A stretch of 64,000 nucleotides of DNA from Pseudomonas lutea (GCF_000759445.1 NZ_JRMB01000001.1:1922001-1986000), one strand, 5' to 3'. Shown: positions 37,356-46,633, counted from the stretch's first letter. Notes: a model not told the origin generated them from the letters alone. Numbers and translations are program-made.

Positions 37356-38144
37356 TCAGAAGCCGAGGCTGGATAGCAGATCGTCCACATCATCCTGTCC
37401 GGATACGACGTCTTCACGTTTATCGGCATGGATCTGCGGACCTTCACCCTTGGAGTGAAGTTTTTCTTGTTCTTTTTGCTGACGGAAGACTTCCTGGTCG
37501 TGTTCGATGCCGGCGAAACGGTCTACCTGGCTGGCCATGAGGACCAGCTTGAGCAGGTTGCGCTCCACTTCGGTCACCAGCGTGGTCACGCGCTTGATCA
37601 CCTGACCGGTGAGGTCCTGGTAATCCTGGGCCAGCAGAATGTCGTTGAGGTGCGCGGAGACCTCGGTGGTCTCCTTTTCGCTGCGCGTCAGGAACGTATC
37701 GACGCGGCGCGCCAGATCACGAAACTCTTCGGCGCTGATCTCGCGGCGCATGAAGCGTCCCCAGTCGGCGCTCAAGGATTTGGCGTCGGCACTGAGCCCG
37801 CTCATCAACGGCGTGCTCTGCTCCACCAGGTCCATGGTCCGGTTGGCCGCGTTTTCGGTCAGCCTGACCACGTACGAGAGCCGCTCGGTGGCGTCGGTGA
37901 TCTGAGAGACCTCCTCGGCCTGAGGCATGTTCGGGTCGATCTGGAAATTGACGATCGCGCTGTGCAGCTCGCGCGTCAGTTTGCCGACCTCCTGGTACAG
38001 GCCTCTGTCCCGGGTCTGGTTAAGCTCATGGATCAGTTGCACGGCATCGCCGAACTTGCCTTTTTCAAGGCTCGCGACCAGCTCTTGTGCGTGTTTCTTC
38101 AGGGTTGACTCAAAGTCACCCATTGTCGAATCTTTGGAATCCAT
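37356..38144 (-). CDS. cheZ: CheY-P phosphatase CheZ
   Basis: 262 residues. The central helical hairpin includes the catalytic glutamine in ILLAQDYQDLTGQVIKRV. The C-terminal CheY-binding peptide is DDVDDLLSSLGF, preceded by an unstructured linker. It dephosphorylates CheY. It lies 19 bases after cheY on the same strand. Confidence 0.95.
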   Translation of the reverse strand: MDSKDSTMGDFESTLKKHAQELVASLEKGKFGDAVQLIHELNQTRDRGLYQEVGKLTRELHSAIVNFQIDPNMPQAEEVSQITDATERLSYVVRLTENAANRTMDLVEQSTPLMSGLSADAKSLSADWGRFMRREISAEEFRDLARRVDTFLTRSEKETTEVSAHLNDILLAQDYQDLTGQVIKRVTTLVTEVERNLLKLVLMASQVDRFAGIEHDQEVFRQQKEQEKLHSKGEGPQIHADKREDVVSGQDDVDDLLSSLGF

Positions 38145-38163
38145 AGCGCCCTCGCAGCGGACA

Positions 38164-38538
38164 TCAGCTATTGACGCGCTCGAATATCTTTTCGATTTTT
38201 TCTTTGAGCACTTGCGCAGTGAACGGCTTCACCACGTAGCCGTTCACACCGGCCTGAGCGGCTTCGATGATCTGCTCGCGTTTGGCTTCGGCAGTGACCA
38301 TCAACACCGGCAGACTGCGCAGACGCTCGTCTGCACGCACCTGACGCAGCAGGTCGATGCCGGACATGCCGGGCATGTTCCAGTCAGTGACGAGGAAGTC
38401 AAAGGCGCCGCTTTGCAGCATGGGCAATGCGGTGAGTCCGTCATCTGCTTCGGCCGTGTTGGTGAACCCAAGGTCACGCAACAGGTTTTTTATGATCCGC
38501 CGCATCGTTGAGAAGTCATCAACGATGAGGATTTTCAT
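38164..38538 (-). CDS. cheY: Chemotaxis response regulator CheY
   Basis: 124 residues. Acidic pair Asp7/Asp8 ([10 protein letters not shown]), phosphoacceptor Asp52 in [10 protein letters not shown], and lysine in [10 protein letters not shown]. The start is the ATG at 38538 (MKILIVDD); the frame is open upstream but the family length supports this start. It carries the signal from CheA to FliM. A 9-bp inverted repeat lies 36 bases upstream. Confidence 0.96.
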   Translation of the reverse strand: MKILIVDDFSTMRRIIKNLLRDLGFTNTAEADDGLTALPMLQSGAFDFLVTDWNMPGMSGIDLLRQVRADERLRSLPVLMVTAEAKREQIIEAAQAGVNGYVVKPFTAQVLKEKIEKIFERVNS

Positions 38539-38573
38539 GTTCTTGTCCAATTCGACCTCCAAGCAGTCTTTAA

Positions 38574-38594
38574 CGCGTTCAGCACCTGAACGCG
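38574..38594. repeat. 9-bp inverted repeat between fliA and cheY
   Basis: CGCGTTCAG-CAC-CTGAACGCG is a perfect stem with a 3-base loop, just upstream of the cheY ribosome site. No T run follows in the direction of transcription, so it looks more like an operator or leader hairpin than a terminator. Confidence 0.65.
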
Positions 38595-38778
38595 CGTTCA
38601 ATCAATACCGGCGGTGCCGGACATCGGAGGGCTGGGATCGACCGGGACGAGCGCAGCGAAACCGGATCATCTACGACCCGGTTCGACCGACTCCTGCCTG
38701 CCTCTTCCACTTCCCGCTCAACGTCTTGCACAGCCGGTCTTACAAGCAACTCGCAGGCCTTGCGGCGTGCGTCAGAAT

Positions 38779-39522
38779 TCAGGAGCGGGCGCGCCACTCG
38801 CCAAGACGACCCCGCAGACGCGCGGCGCACTGACTGTGCAGCTGGCTGACGCGCGATTCGCTGACACCCAGTACCTCACCGATTTCCTTGAGGTTCAGCT
38901 CTTCGTCGTAGTACAGCGACAACACCAGACGTTCGCGCTCCGGCAGGTTGGCAATGGCCTCCGCCAATGCCGCCTGGAAGCGCTCGTCTTCCAGGTCCCG
39001 CGACGGCTCGAGCGACTGGCTCGCGCCGTCCTCGTGCAGCCCTTCATGTTCGCCGTCCTGCAACAGGTCGTCGAAACTGAACAAGCGACTGCCCAGGGTA
39101 TCGTTCAAAATCCCGTAGTAATCGTCGAGACTCAATTGAAGTTCGGCAGCAACCTCGTGATCTTTAGCGTCACGGCCGGTTTTTGCTTCGATTGCACGAA
39201 TCGCGTCGCTGACCATGCGCGTGTTGCGGTGGACCGAGCGCGGCGCCCAGTCCCCCTTGCGCACTTCATCGAGCATCGCTCCACGGATACGAATACCCGC
39301 GTACGTCTCGAAGCTGGCCCCTTTGGTGGAGTCGTATTTGGTCGAGACTTCGAGCAAGCCGATCATGCCCGCCTGGATCAAGTCCTCGACCTGAACGCTG
39401 GCTGGCAGACGTGCCAGCAAGTGATAGGCGATTCGTTTGACCAGCGGGGCATAACGCTCGATCAGCTCATACTGAGAATCTTTGGACGATTTGCTGTACA
39501 TGCGATAGCCACTTGCTGTCAT
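38779..39522 (-). CDS. fliA: Flagellar sigma factor FliA (sigma-28)
   Basis: 247 residues. Region 2 shows YAPLVKRIAYHLLARLP and DLIQAGMIGLLEVSTKYD. Region 3 has GDWAPRSVHRN, and region 4 has LPERERLVLSLYYDEELNLKEIGEVLGVSESRVSQLHSQ. It directs late flagellar and chemotaxis genes, probably including the chemoreceptor at 13487. Its ATG overlaps the fleN stop. Confidence 0.96.
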   Translation of the reverse strand: MTASGYRMYSKSSKDSQYELIERYAPLVKRIAYHLLARLPASVQVEDLIQAGMIGLLEVSTKYDSTKGASFETYAGIRIRGAMLDEVRKGDWAPRSVHRNTRMVSDAIRAIEAKTGRDAKDHEVAAELQLSLDDYYGILNDTLGSRLFSFDDLLQDGEHEGLHEDGASQSLEPSRDLEDERFQAALAEAIANLPERERLVLSLYYDEELNLKEIGEVLGVSESRVSQLHSQCAARLRGRLGEWRARS

Positions 39523-40352
39523 GAGACGGGCCCTGCGCTGGTGTGATGCACGAGGCGTTCAACGAAAAATTCCAGGTGACCGCGCGGGTTTGCCGGCAGC
39601 GGCCAGGTGTCAACTTTCTGCGCGATGGCCTTGAACGCCAGCGCACATTTGGAACGCGGAAACGCTTCGTACACGGCGCGCTGTTTCTGCACCGCCTTGC
39701 GTACGCACTCGTCGTACGGCACCGCGCCGACGTACTGCAGCGCCACGTCAAGGAAGCGGTCGGTGACCTTGGTCAGCTTGGCGAAGAGGTTGCGCCCTTC
39801 CTGCGGGCTCTGGGCCATGTTGGCCAGCACGCGGAAGCGGTTCATGCCGTAATCGCGGTTGAGCAGTTTGATCAGGGCGTAGGCGTCGGTGATCGACGTA
39901 GGCTCGTCGCACACCACCAGCAGCACTTCCTGAGCGGCGCGAACGAAGCTCACCACTGACTCGCCGATACCGGCAGCGGTGTCGATGACCAGCACATCCA
40001 GGTTGTCGCCGATGTCACTGAATGCCTGGATCAGCCCGGCATGCTGGGCCGGGGTCAGGTGGACCATGCTCTGTGTCCCCGACGCCGCCGGTACGATGCG
40101 CACGCCGCCCGGGCCCTGCAGCAGGACGTCGCGCAGCTCGCACCGCCCTTCGATGACGTCAGCCAGGGTGCGCTTGGGGGTCAGGCCCAACAGTACGTCA
40201 ACGTTGGCCAAACCCAGATCGGCGTCCAGCAGCATGACGCGACGTCCCAGCTCGGCCAGCGCCAGTGAAAGATTCACTGAAACGTTGGTCTTGCCTACGC
40301 CACCTTTGCCACCGGTCACCGCGATAACCTGTACGGGATGCATGCTGCCCAT
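39519..40352 (-). CDS. fleN: Flagellar number regulator FleN (MinD-like ATPase)
   Basis: 277 residues. Deviant Walker A TGGKGGVGKTNVSVN (14-28), LLDADLGLANVDVLLGL and VIDTAAGIGESV are those of FleN/FlhG. It limits flagella to the polar number by opposing FleQ and acting with FlhF. A second Met four codons in is an alternative start. Confidence 0.96.
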   Translation of the reverse strand: MGSMHPVQVIAVTGGKGGVGKTNVSVNLSLALAELGRRVMLLDADLGLANVDVLLGLTPKRTLADVIEGRCELRDVLLQGPGGVRIVPAASGTQSMVHLTPAQHAGLIQAFSDIGDNLDVLVIDTAAGIGESVVSFVRAAQEVLLVVCDEPTSITDAYALIKLLNRDYGMNRFRVLANMAQSPQEGRNLFAKLTKVTDRFLDVALQYVGAVPYDECVRKAVQKQRAVYEAFPRSKCALAFKAIAQKVDTWPLPANPRGHLEFFVERLVHHTSAGPVS

Positions 40353-40470
40353 GTTAATTGTTTACCTTGTCTTGCTTAGACCTAAGCCACATGTCGGGCT
40401 GCACGTTCAGTGCCTGAACAATGCCTGGCAGACCATCGATGCAGGAAAATTCCACTGTCATTTTCTTCAC

Positions 40471-41814
40471 CTAGCCCGCTCGCTTGCCGGTGCTGTGATA
40501 AAGATCCGCAAACATATCCGCCATCGCTTCCTCGCTAGGCTCCTCCTGCATCTGCACGCTGACAGCCCGGCTCACCAATTGGTGCCGACGCGGCAAATGC
40601 AGATCGTCCGGTATCCGTGGGCCATCAGTGAGATAGGCCACAGGCAGTTCGTGTGTCACCGCCAGGCTGAGCACTTCGCCCAGGCTGGCGGTTTCGTCGA
40701 GCTTGGTCAGGATGCACCCGGCCAGGCCGCAACGTTTATAGCTGTGGTACGCCGCAGACAGCACCTGCTTCTGGCTGGTTGTCGCCAGCACCAGGTAGTT
40801 GCGCGCCTTGATGCCACGCCCGGCCAGGGTCTCCAGTTGCAGACGCAATGCCGGATCGCTGGCTTGCAGGCCCGCGGTGTCGATCAACACGACGCGCTTG
40901 CGCAGCAGCGGTTCCAGCGCCTGCGCCAGGGATTGCCCCGGGTCGACGTGGGTCACCGGTACATTGAGGATCCGGCCCAGCGTCTTCAGCTGTTCCTGAG
41001 CACCAATGCGGAAACTGTCCATGCTCACCAGCGCGATATTTTGCGCGCCGTATTTCAACACATATCGGGCTGCCAGTTTAGCCAGCGTGGTGGTTTTGCC
41101 CATGCCGGCAGGGCCGACCATGGCGATCACACCGCCCTCTTCCAGGGGCTCTACGTCCGGCGTTGCGATCATGCGGGCCAGGTGGGCCAGCAACATGCGC
41201 CAGGTGTGAGCCTGATCGTTCGAGTCCGGGACCATCGCCAGCAAATCGCGGGACAGGGGGCCGGACAGGCCAACGCGCTGCAGACGGCGCCACAGATTGG
41301 CCTGCTGCGGACGGCTGCCTTGCAGCTGGTTCCAGGCCAGCGAGCCAAGCTGGACTTCCAGCAGTTCGCGCAGGCCGTTCAATTCGGAGCGCATCGACTC
41401 GTACACGTGATGGCTGACCGAAGGTTCGGCATTGCGCTCGGCGCGTTCGGCTGCCACGGCCGCGTGAACCGACGGGCGAAACGGTTCTTCCAGGGTCGGT
41501 TCGATCTGCTTGCTGTCGTCCATCGCCAGGCCGGTGAACAGCTGGCGGTTGGCGACAGTGTCCAGCTCGCTGCGCGAGGTCAGCTCGGCCTGAGCGGTCA
41601 CGATGCGCGACTGGGTCTTGCGCAGCTCGTCTTCGAGTTCGATGTTCGGCACACGCGGTGCCAGCGCTGACAATTTGTAGTCCAGGGCGGCGGTCAGTTC
41701 CACGCCGCCGGCGATCCGCCGGTTACCGATGATGGCGGCTTCAGCGCCCAGCTCATCACGAACCAGTTTCATGGCTTGTCGCATATCGGCGGCGAAAAAA
41801 CGCTTAACTTGCAT
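40471..41814 (-). CDS. flhF: Polar flagellar GTPase FlhF
   Basis: 447 residues. An N-terminal basic domain (MQVKRFFAADMRQAMKLVRDELG) and a variable central part precede an SRP-type NG GTPase domain: GPAGMGKTTTLAKLAARY near residue 233, then VLIDTAGLQ and LTKLDETASLGEVLSL. It recruits the first flagellar parts to the pole. It lies 11 bases after flhA; a 118-base gap separates it from fleN. Confidence 0.96.
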   Translation of the reverse strand: MQVKRFFAADMRQAMKLVRDELGAEAAIIGNRRIAGGVELTAALDYKLSALAPRVPNIELEDELRKTQSRIVTAQAELTSRSELDTVANRQLFTGLAMDDSKQIEPTLEEPFRPSVHAAVAAERAERNAEPSVSHHVYESMRSELNGLRELLEVQLGSLAWNQLQGSRPQQANLWRRLQRVGLSGPLSRDLLAMVPDSNDQAHTWRMLLAHLARMIATPDVEPLEEGGVIAMVGPAGMGKTTTLAKLAARYVLKYGAQNIALVSMDSFRIGAQEQLKTLGRILNVPVTHVDPGQSLAQALEPLLRKRVVLIDTAGLQASDPALRLQLETLAGRGIKARNYLVLATTSQKQVLSAAYHSYKRCGLAGCILTKLDETASLGEVLSLAVTHELPVAYLTDGPRIPDDLHLPRRHQLVSRAVSVQMQEEPSEEAMADMFADLYHSTGKRAG

Positions 41815-41825
41815 GACTCACTACC

Positions 41826-43955
41826 TCAGCCGTTAGGCCCGACAGTCGCTACGATGGTGACTTGCTTATTGTCAGGAATTTCCTGGTAAGCCAAAACATG
41901 CATATTCGGTACAGCCAACCGTCCAAAGCGGGACAACATGGCGCGAACCGGACCTGCGACCAACAAAATAACCGGCTGCCCCTGCATCTCCTGACGCTGC
42001 GCCGCTTCGATCAACGAGCGCTGAAGCTTCTCAGCCATGCTCGGTTCGAGGAGAACGCCTTCTTCCTGACCCTGTCCTGCCTTCTGAAGACTATTTAGCA
42101 AGATCTGTTCCAACCTTGGCTCAAGTGTGATGACAGGCAGCTCCGGCTCAATGCCGACAATGCTTTGCACGATTGCGCGGGACAATCCGACCCGTACGGC
42201 GGCCACCAGCGCGGCGGTATCTTGACTACGTGCAGCGTTGTTGGCGATGGCTTCGGCGATGGAGCGAATGTCTCGCACCGGCACCTGCTCGGCCAACAGC
42301 GCCTGCAGTACTTTCAACAGGGCCGACAGTGACAGCACCCCAGGTACCAGCTCTTCCGCAAGTTTTGGCGAGCCCTTGGCCAGCAAGGTCATCAACTGCT
42401 GGACTTCCTCATGGCCAATCAATTCATGAGAGTGCTTGTAGAGAATCTGGTTCAAGTGAGTCGCGACCACGGTGCTGGCGTCGACCACGGTGTAGCCGAG
42501 CGATTGCGCCTGGGCCCGCTGGCTGATTTCGATCCACACCGCTTCCAGGCCGAACGCCGGGTCTTTGGCAGTGATGCCGTTGAGGCTGCCAAATACCTGG
42601 CCGGGGTTGATGGCCAGCTCGCGGTCAGGGTAAATCTCGGCTTCGGCCAGGGTCACACCCATCAGCGTCAAGCGATAGGCGCTGGGGGCCAGATCCAGGT
42701 TGTCGCGAATATGCACGGTCGGCATCAGGAAGCCCAACTCCTGGGAGAGCTTCTTGCGCACGCCCTTGATCCGCGCCAGCAGTTGGCCACCCTGATTGCG
42801 GTCAACCAGCGGAATCAAGCGGTAGCCGACTTCCAGGCCGATCATGTCGATCGGGGTGACGTCGTCCCAGCCCAGCTCCTTGGATTCCTGAGCGCGGATC
42901 GGTGAGGGCAACAGTTCTTGCTGACGCTTGACCTCTTGCACCGCAGCAAGCTTGACCTGGTTCTCTTTCTTCCACAGCAGGTAGGCGCCGCCGGCAGCGA
43001 CCAGGCCCAGGCTGATGAAGGAGAAGTGCGGCATGCCCGGCACCAGACCCATGACGATCATGATCCCGGCTGACACGGCCAGCGCCTTGTGCGACGCGAA
43101 CATCTGGCGGCCAACCAGTTTGCCCATTTCTTCCGAGCCGGAAGCACGGGTCACCATGATTGCCGCAGCGGTCGACAGCAGCAGTGATGGCAATTGCGCC
43201 ACCAAACCGTCACCGATGGTCAGCAGCGCGTACACCTTGCCGGCGTCGCCGAAGCTCATGTTGTGTTGAAAGATGCCGACCAGCATGCCGCCGATGAGGT
43301 TGATGAACAGGATCAGCAGGCCGGCGATGGCGTCACCGCGGACGAATTTGCTGGCACCGTCCATGGAGCCGTAGAACTCGGCTTCCTGGGCGACTTCAAG
43401 GCGGCGGCGCTTGGCTTCGGGCTGGTCGATGAGGCCGGCGTTGAGGTCGGCGTCGATGGCCATTTGTTTGCCGGGCATGGCGTCGAGGGTGAAGCGGGCG
43501 CTGACTTCGGAGATCCGTCCGGCACCTTTGGTGACGACGACGAAGTTGATGATCATGAGGATGGCGAAGACGACGATACCGACGACGTAGTTGCCGCCGA
43601 TGACTACTTCACCAAAGGCCTGGATGACTTTACCGGCGGCGGCATGGCCGTCCTGCCCGTGAAGCATGACGACGCGGGTGGAGGCGACGTTGAGGGCCAA
43701 ACGCAGCAAGGTGGCGATGAGCAGGATGGTGGGGAATACGGAGAAGTCGAGCGGCCGCAGGGCGTAGATGCAGACGAGCAGGACGACGATGGAGAGTGCG
43801 ATGTTGAACGTGAAGAAGACGTCGAGCAGGAACGGTGGCATGGGCAGCATCATCATGGCGAGCATGACGAGGAGCAGCAAAGGTACGCCGAGTTGTCCAC
43901 GGCCCAGGCCGATCAATCCGGTTCGGGCGTGGGAGATTATCTGAGAGCGTTCCAC
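41826..43955 (-). CDS. flhA: Flagellar export gate protein FlhA
   Basis: 709 residues. Eight N-terminal membrane helices, the FHIPEP-family loop with DAMPGKQMAIDADLNAGLIDQPEAKRRR, and a large cytoplasmic domain from about 350 that forms the nonameric ring. The GTG at 43955 (MERSQIISHARTG) is used. A sigma-54 promoter lies about 60 bases upstream at 44016-44031. It is the first gene of flhA-flhF-fleN-fliA. Confidence 0.96.
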   Translation of the reverse strand: MERSQIISHARTGLIGLGRGQLGVPLLLLVMLAMMMLPMPPFLLDVFFTFNIALSIVVLLVCIYALRPLDFSVFPTILLIATLLRLALNVASTRVVMLHGQDGHAAAGKVIQAFGEVVIGGNYVVGIVVFAILMIINFVVVTKGAGRISEVSARFTLDAMPGKQMAIDADLNAGLIDQPEAKRRRLEVAQEAEFYGSMDGASKFVRGDAIAGLLILFINLIGGMLVGIFQHNMSFGDAGKVYALLTIGDGLVAQLPSLLLSTAAAIMVTRASGSEEMGKLVGRQMFASHKALAVSAGIMIVMGLVPGMPHFSFISLGLVAAGGAYLLWKKENQVKLAAVQEVKRQQELLPSPIRAQESKELGWDDVTPIDMIGLEVGYRLIPLVDRNQGGQLLARIKGVRKKLSQELGFLMPTVHIRDNLDLAPSAYRLTLMGVTLAEAEIYPDRELAINPGQVFGSLNGITAKDPAFGLEAVWIEISQRAQAQSLGYTVVDASTVVATHLNQILYKHSHELIGHEEVQQLMTLLAKGSPKLAEELVPGVLSLSALLKVLQALLAEQVPVRDIRSIAEAIANNAARSQDTAALVAAVRVGLSRAIVQSIVGIEPELPVITLEPRLEQILLNSLQKAGQGQEEGVLLEPSMAEKLQRSLIEAAQRQEMQGQPVILLVAGPVRAMLSRFGRLAVPNMHVLAYQEIPDNKQVTIVATVGPNG

Positions 43956-44015
43956 CGATTGGGCACCTGCGTGTTAAATCAATCTTTTGACGCCGAAGCG
44001 TTGTATCGGGGTTAT

Positions 44016-44031
44016 TGCAAGAAGGGGTCCA
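44016..44031 (-). promoter_or_regulatory. Sigma-54 promoter of flhA
   Basis: Minus strand TGGACCCCTTCTTGCA has GG and GC separated by exactly 10 bases, the RpoN spacing. Middle-class flagellar operons in Pseudomonas are driven by RpoN with FleQ or FleR. Confidence 0.72.
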
Positions 44032-44129
44032 ACATTTGGGTTGGGCGGGAAAATATCAGAATGCCAGTATTTAGATTTTTGTCACGGCGACGGTTTTGTA
44101 TCGCTGGGGTGAGGATCCAGATCAAAAGC

Positions 44130-44376
44130 TTCGGCCTAACGGCCTCGGGTTTCGCCTTCGGCGAGTTACTTGATAGAGCCCCAAGTAACCAAGGGCTTGT
44201 GCTCCTGGCTTGACCCCTCCTTCGTCGGGGTTCCTTCACTCCGGTCTTGCTCCGTGGGCCCGCGCCGAACGGACATCCATGTCCGCAACGGCGCTCTCGC
44301 CGCATCCCTGCGGCTCGGCCCACTGCGCAAAACCTGCGTTCAGCCTGCACCCAAGTCGCGATTGGCGGTGACTGGA
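44130..44376 (+). repeat. ~250-bp repeat element, copy C (forward)
   Basis: Terminal hairpin CGGCCTAACGGCC then TTCGCCTTCGGCGAGTTACTTG and the shared body ending CTGCACCCAAGTCGCGATTGG. Its hairpin end faces the flhA promoter. It is followed by an AGATCAAAGGC-type short repeat (44391-44430) and a REP unit, the same order as in copies A and E. Confidence 0.9.
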
Positions 44377-44429
44377 CTTTTTGCGTTTGAAGATCAAAGG
44401 CAGATCAAAGGCAGGTCAAGGGCAGATCA

Positions 44430-44610
44430 AGAGCTTCCCGGCTAAAGCCGGTCCCACTACGGTCGCCGCCGGGTTCATTGACTGGACGCGCTGCTCTTTG
44501 TGGGACCGGCTTTAGCCGGGAAGGCGTAAGGTGCTACACCGCGAATCTGGCGCCGTACACGGGCCTGTGGCTGATCGTTCCCACGCTCTGCGTGGGAATG
44601 CAGCCTCGGA
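44430..44610. repeat. REP units and GTTCCCACGCTCTGCGTGGG palindrome
   Basis: TTCCCGGCTAAAGCCGGTCC (44434-44453), the inverted TGGGACCGGCTTTAGCCGGGAA (44501-44522) and a CGTTCCCACGCTCTGCGTGGGAATGC palindrome (44576-44601). They lie between repeat copy C and the first anti-sigma gene; no coding sequence is seen. Confidence 0.88.
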
Positions 44611-44641
44611 CGCTTCGCGTCCTTTGGTTGGAGGCGATGGT

Positions 44642-45367
44642 TCAGATCACTTTTACCGCACGGCCGATGAATTGGATCGGTCCGGTGGGCTTGCCGGTCG
44701 GGGAGCCGTTTGGGTTTTCGAGGGTGAGTTCGAAAAGTTGGTTGGGTTGCAGCGGTGGCAGTTTGTCCAGCGGCACGGAGAGGGTATGCCCGGGTTCGAC
44801 CATGCCCAATGAAACTGGCCCCTGCCAGCCATCGGCCTTGGTCCAGAACTGCAGGGCTTTGTCGGCGGGGACTTGGCTGACGCTCAACGGTATCAGCTGG
44901 ATCTGGGTTGGATTGTTGGCTTGTATGACCCAGCCAGGCGCCTGATTTTGCGGAGCGACCAGCACCACAAGGTAGGTGGTGGGGGCTTCCGTCGCCGGCC
45001 GGTTCAACAGCAGCATGCCCAGTAGCAAGCTAGCAACCAGACCGGCACCGGCAAGCCCGCGCCAGAGTGGCAGCAGGTTCCACCATGACTGCGCGGTAGG
45101 CGCAGGTCGGGAGGCACGGAGGTCCTGATGGTTCAGGCTGCGCTCGATGCGCCCCCACAGCGTCGGGCTGGGTGTTTGCGGTTCTGCCAGCTCGGTCAAT
45201 GCGAGCAACCGCTCTTCCCAGGCGTCAACCGCAGCGCGCAAGTCAGGATCCATGGCGAGGCGATTTTGCACATCGCGTCGCTGCCCAGGCTCCAGCGTGC
45301 CCAGGACGTATTCGCTGGCAAGGGCGTCAAGGTCATTCATGCCGTCGTCTTCCGTTTGACCCGTCAT
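44642..45367 (-). CDS. Anti-sigma factor, RskA-like (pair 1)
   Basis: 241 residues. The N-terminal helical anti-sigma domain (ALASEYVLGTLEPGQRRDVQNRLAMDPDLRAAVDAWEERLLAL) lacks a zinc HxxxCxxC motif. One membrane helix (about 107-127) precedes a periplasmic RskA domain ending FELTLENPNGSPTGKPTGPI. The start is the ATG at 45367 overlapping the sigma stop (ATGA). It is clearly paralogous to the anti-sigma at 47450, sharing the LE-P-NGSP(T/S)G(K/Q)PTGP ending. It should hold sigma pair 1 at the membrane until proteolysis. Confidence 0.9.
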   Translation of the reverse strand: MTGQTEDDGMNDLDALASEYVLGTLEPGQRRDVQNRLAMDPDLRAAVDAWEERLLALTELAEPQTPSPTLWGRIERSLNHQDLRASRPAPTAQSWWNLLPLWRGLAGAGLVASLLLGMLLLNRPATEAPTTYLVVLVAPQNQAPGWVIQANNPTQIQLIPLSVSQVPADKALQFWTKADGWQGPVSLGMVEPGHTLSVPLDKLPPLQPNQLFELTLENPNGSPTGKPTGPIQFIGRAVKVI

Positions 45368-45927
45368 CCCATGCACTCCCGCAATGCCACCAGGCTGCGC
45401 TTGATCCAGGCTTTCACGGTGCCCAGTGGCGCGCCAATTTTCAGCGCTATTTCCGAATGCGTATAACCATCGACATACGCGTGGAGAATGCAACTGCGAC
45501 GGGCCGGCTCCAATTGCTCAAGACACCCGAAAACCCGGTCCGAGCGGGCTCGGTATTCGAAGGTGTCTGCGTGGGTTGCTGTTTCCAGGGATGCCTGGTC
45601 CTGCAGCGCGTGCTCGCTCTGCTCACTGACCTGCACCGTCTGCCCCTGGTCACGCATGGCGTTGAGCGCCAGATGCCGCGTCACGCTGAAGACCCAGCCA
45701 CGGGCAGAGCCTCGCGCCGGATCGTAGGCCGCGGCGCGGGTCCAGATCTTGATGAAGGCGTCATGCACGATGTCCTCGGCCAGCGCGTCACTGCGCGCGA
45801 TTCGCCTGGCAACACCCAGCAGACGCGCACTCTCCTGTGTGTAGAGATCGCGCAAGGCCCGTTGCTCACCTCGTGCGCACGCCGCAAGGCACGCTTCATA
45901 GTCAAAACAGAATTCGGGTAGGGACAA
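45364..45927 (-). CDS. ECF-type RNA polymerase sigma factor (pair 1)
   Basis: 187 residues with sigma region 2 (ALAEDIVHDAFIKIWTRAAAYDPARGSARGWVFSVTRHLALNAMR) and region 4 (EPARRSCILHAYVDGYTHSEIALKIGAPLGTVKAWIKRSLVALRECM). Together with the RskA-like partner it resembles the SigK/ECF19 type. Two hairpins lie between its start and the upstream DUF3455 gene. Confidence 0.92.
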   Translation of the reverse strand: MSLPEFCFDYEACLAACARGEQRALRDLYTQESARLLGVARRIARSDALAEDIVHDAFIKIWTRAAAYDPARGSARGWVFSVTRHLALNAMRDQGQTVQVSEQSEHALQDQASLETATHADTFEYRARSDRVFGCLEQLEPARRSCILHAYVDGYTHSEIALKIGAPLGTVKAWIKRSLVALRECMG

Positions 45928-45956
45928 AATTCTTCAACCGCCGACGTCAAATGAAC

Positions 45957-45977
45957 ACCCCGGCCGTAAGCCGGGGT
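45957..45977 (-). terminator. Hairpin/terminator after the DUF3455 gene
   Basis: 8-bp stem ACCCCGGC/GCCGGGGT with a 5-base loop, followed on the minus strand by TGTTCATTTG. Moderately terminator-like; it may limit read-through into the sigma gene. Confidence 0.6.
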
Positions 45978-45980
45978 TGC

Positions 45981-46016
45981 GTCGCTGCAGCGTAGATGAA
46001 TTTACGCGGCAGCGAC
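45981..46016. repeat. Long imperfect hairpin upstream of sigma factor pair 1
   Basis: Outer stem GTCGCTGC/GCAGCGAC (8 bp), one A-G mismatch, inner stem GCGTA/TACGC (5 bp), loop GATGAATT. It stands beside the 45957 hairpin, giving two consecutive structures in the leader of the sigma gene. Confidence 0.7.
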
Positions 46017-46039
46017 GATCAGTGATGCGCGACTCGGGC

Positions 46040-46582
46040 TTACTGAGCAGCCCAGAAAATATAGTCCGCCTGATACTTCACCACTTCCTGCTTGCCCTTG
46101 GTGGCCATCGAGCATTCCATCTTCGGCGCCACGCCGCCCTTGGTTGCCGTGCGCTGGATGTAGCTGACGTTGGCCATCGCGCCCTTGCCTTCGGCCGGGT
46201 TGGCTTTGACCAACTGATAGGGAATGTCGCCTGAACCGGCAGGGGCAACGGCAACTTGCGTGCCGGTGACCTTCGAGCCGTCAGCGGCCTGCCAGGTGGC
46301 GGGTGGCCCAAAGTACGTGCCGACCTGCTTGCCACTGCGATCATTCAGCACCGCTTTGGGCCCCACGAAGGTCCATTCGGTCTGGCCGGCGGCGTTCGGC
46401 TTGTCACGGCACTCATAGGTGATCTCGCCCACGCCCACGGTCTGCATCGCGACCTTGTGGCCGTCCGGAACCTTGACCGCGTCAGGCAATGCCATCTGTG
46501 CGTACGCCGCCGGCGCCGTGGCCAGCAGGCAAGTGGCTGCCATTGAAACACCCAAAGCGCCCAACATTTTCTTAGCGTTCAT
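46040..46582 (-). CDS. Secreted DUF3455 protein
   Basis: 180 residues. Signal peptide to about residue 29 (MNAKKMLGALGVSMAATCLLATAPAAYAQ), then a beta-rich domain matching DUF3455 (VPDGHKVAMQTVGVGEITYECRD, WTFVGPKAVLNDRSGKQVGTYFGPPATWQAADGS, VSYIQRTATKGGVAPKMEC). The two cysteines, in YECRD and KMECS, could form a disulfide. Function unknown. A putative ECF promoter at 46634-46660 precedes it, identical in layout to that of the fasciclin gene. Confidence 0.92.
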   Translation of the reverse strand: MNAKKMLGALGVSMAATCLLATAPAAYAQMALPDAVKVPDGHKVAMQTVGVGEITYECRDKPNAAGQTEWTFVGPKAVLNDRSGKQVGTYFGPPATWQAADGSKVTGTQVAVAPAGSGDIPYQLVKANPAEGKGAMANVSYIQRTATKGGVAPKMECSMATKGKQEVVKYQADYIFWAAQ

Positions 46583-46633
46583 GCCATCTCTCCATTGGAT
46601 AAACAGGTCAGCAGCCATCGCTACTTCTTGTAC

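Noticed and set aside
38574..38594. Rho-independent terminator of fliA
   Set aside because: The stem is good but no T run follows on the minus strand.
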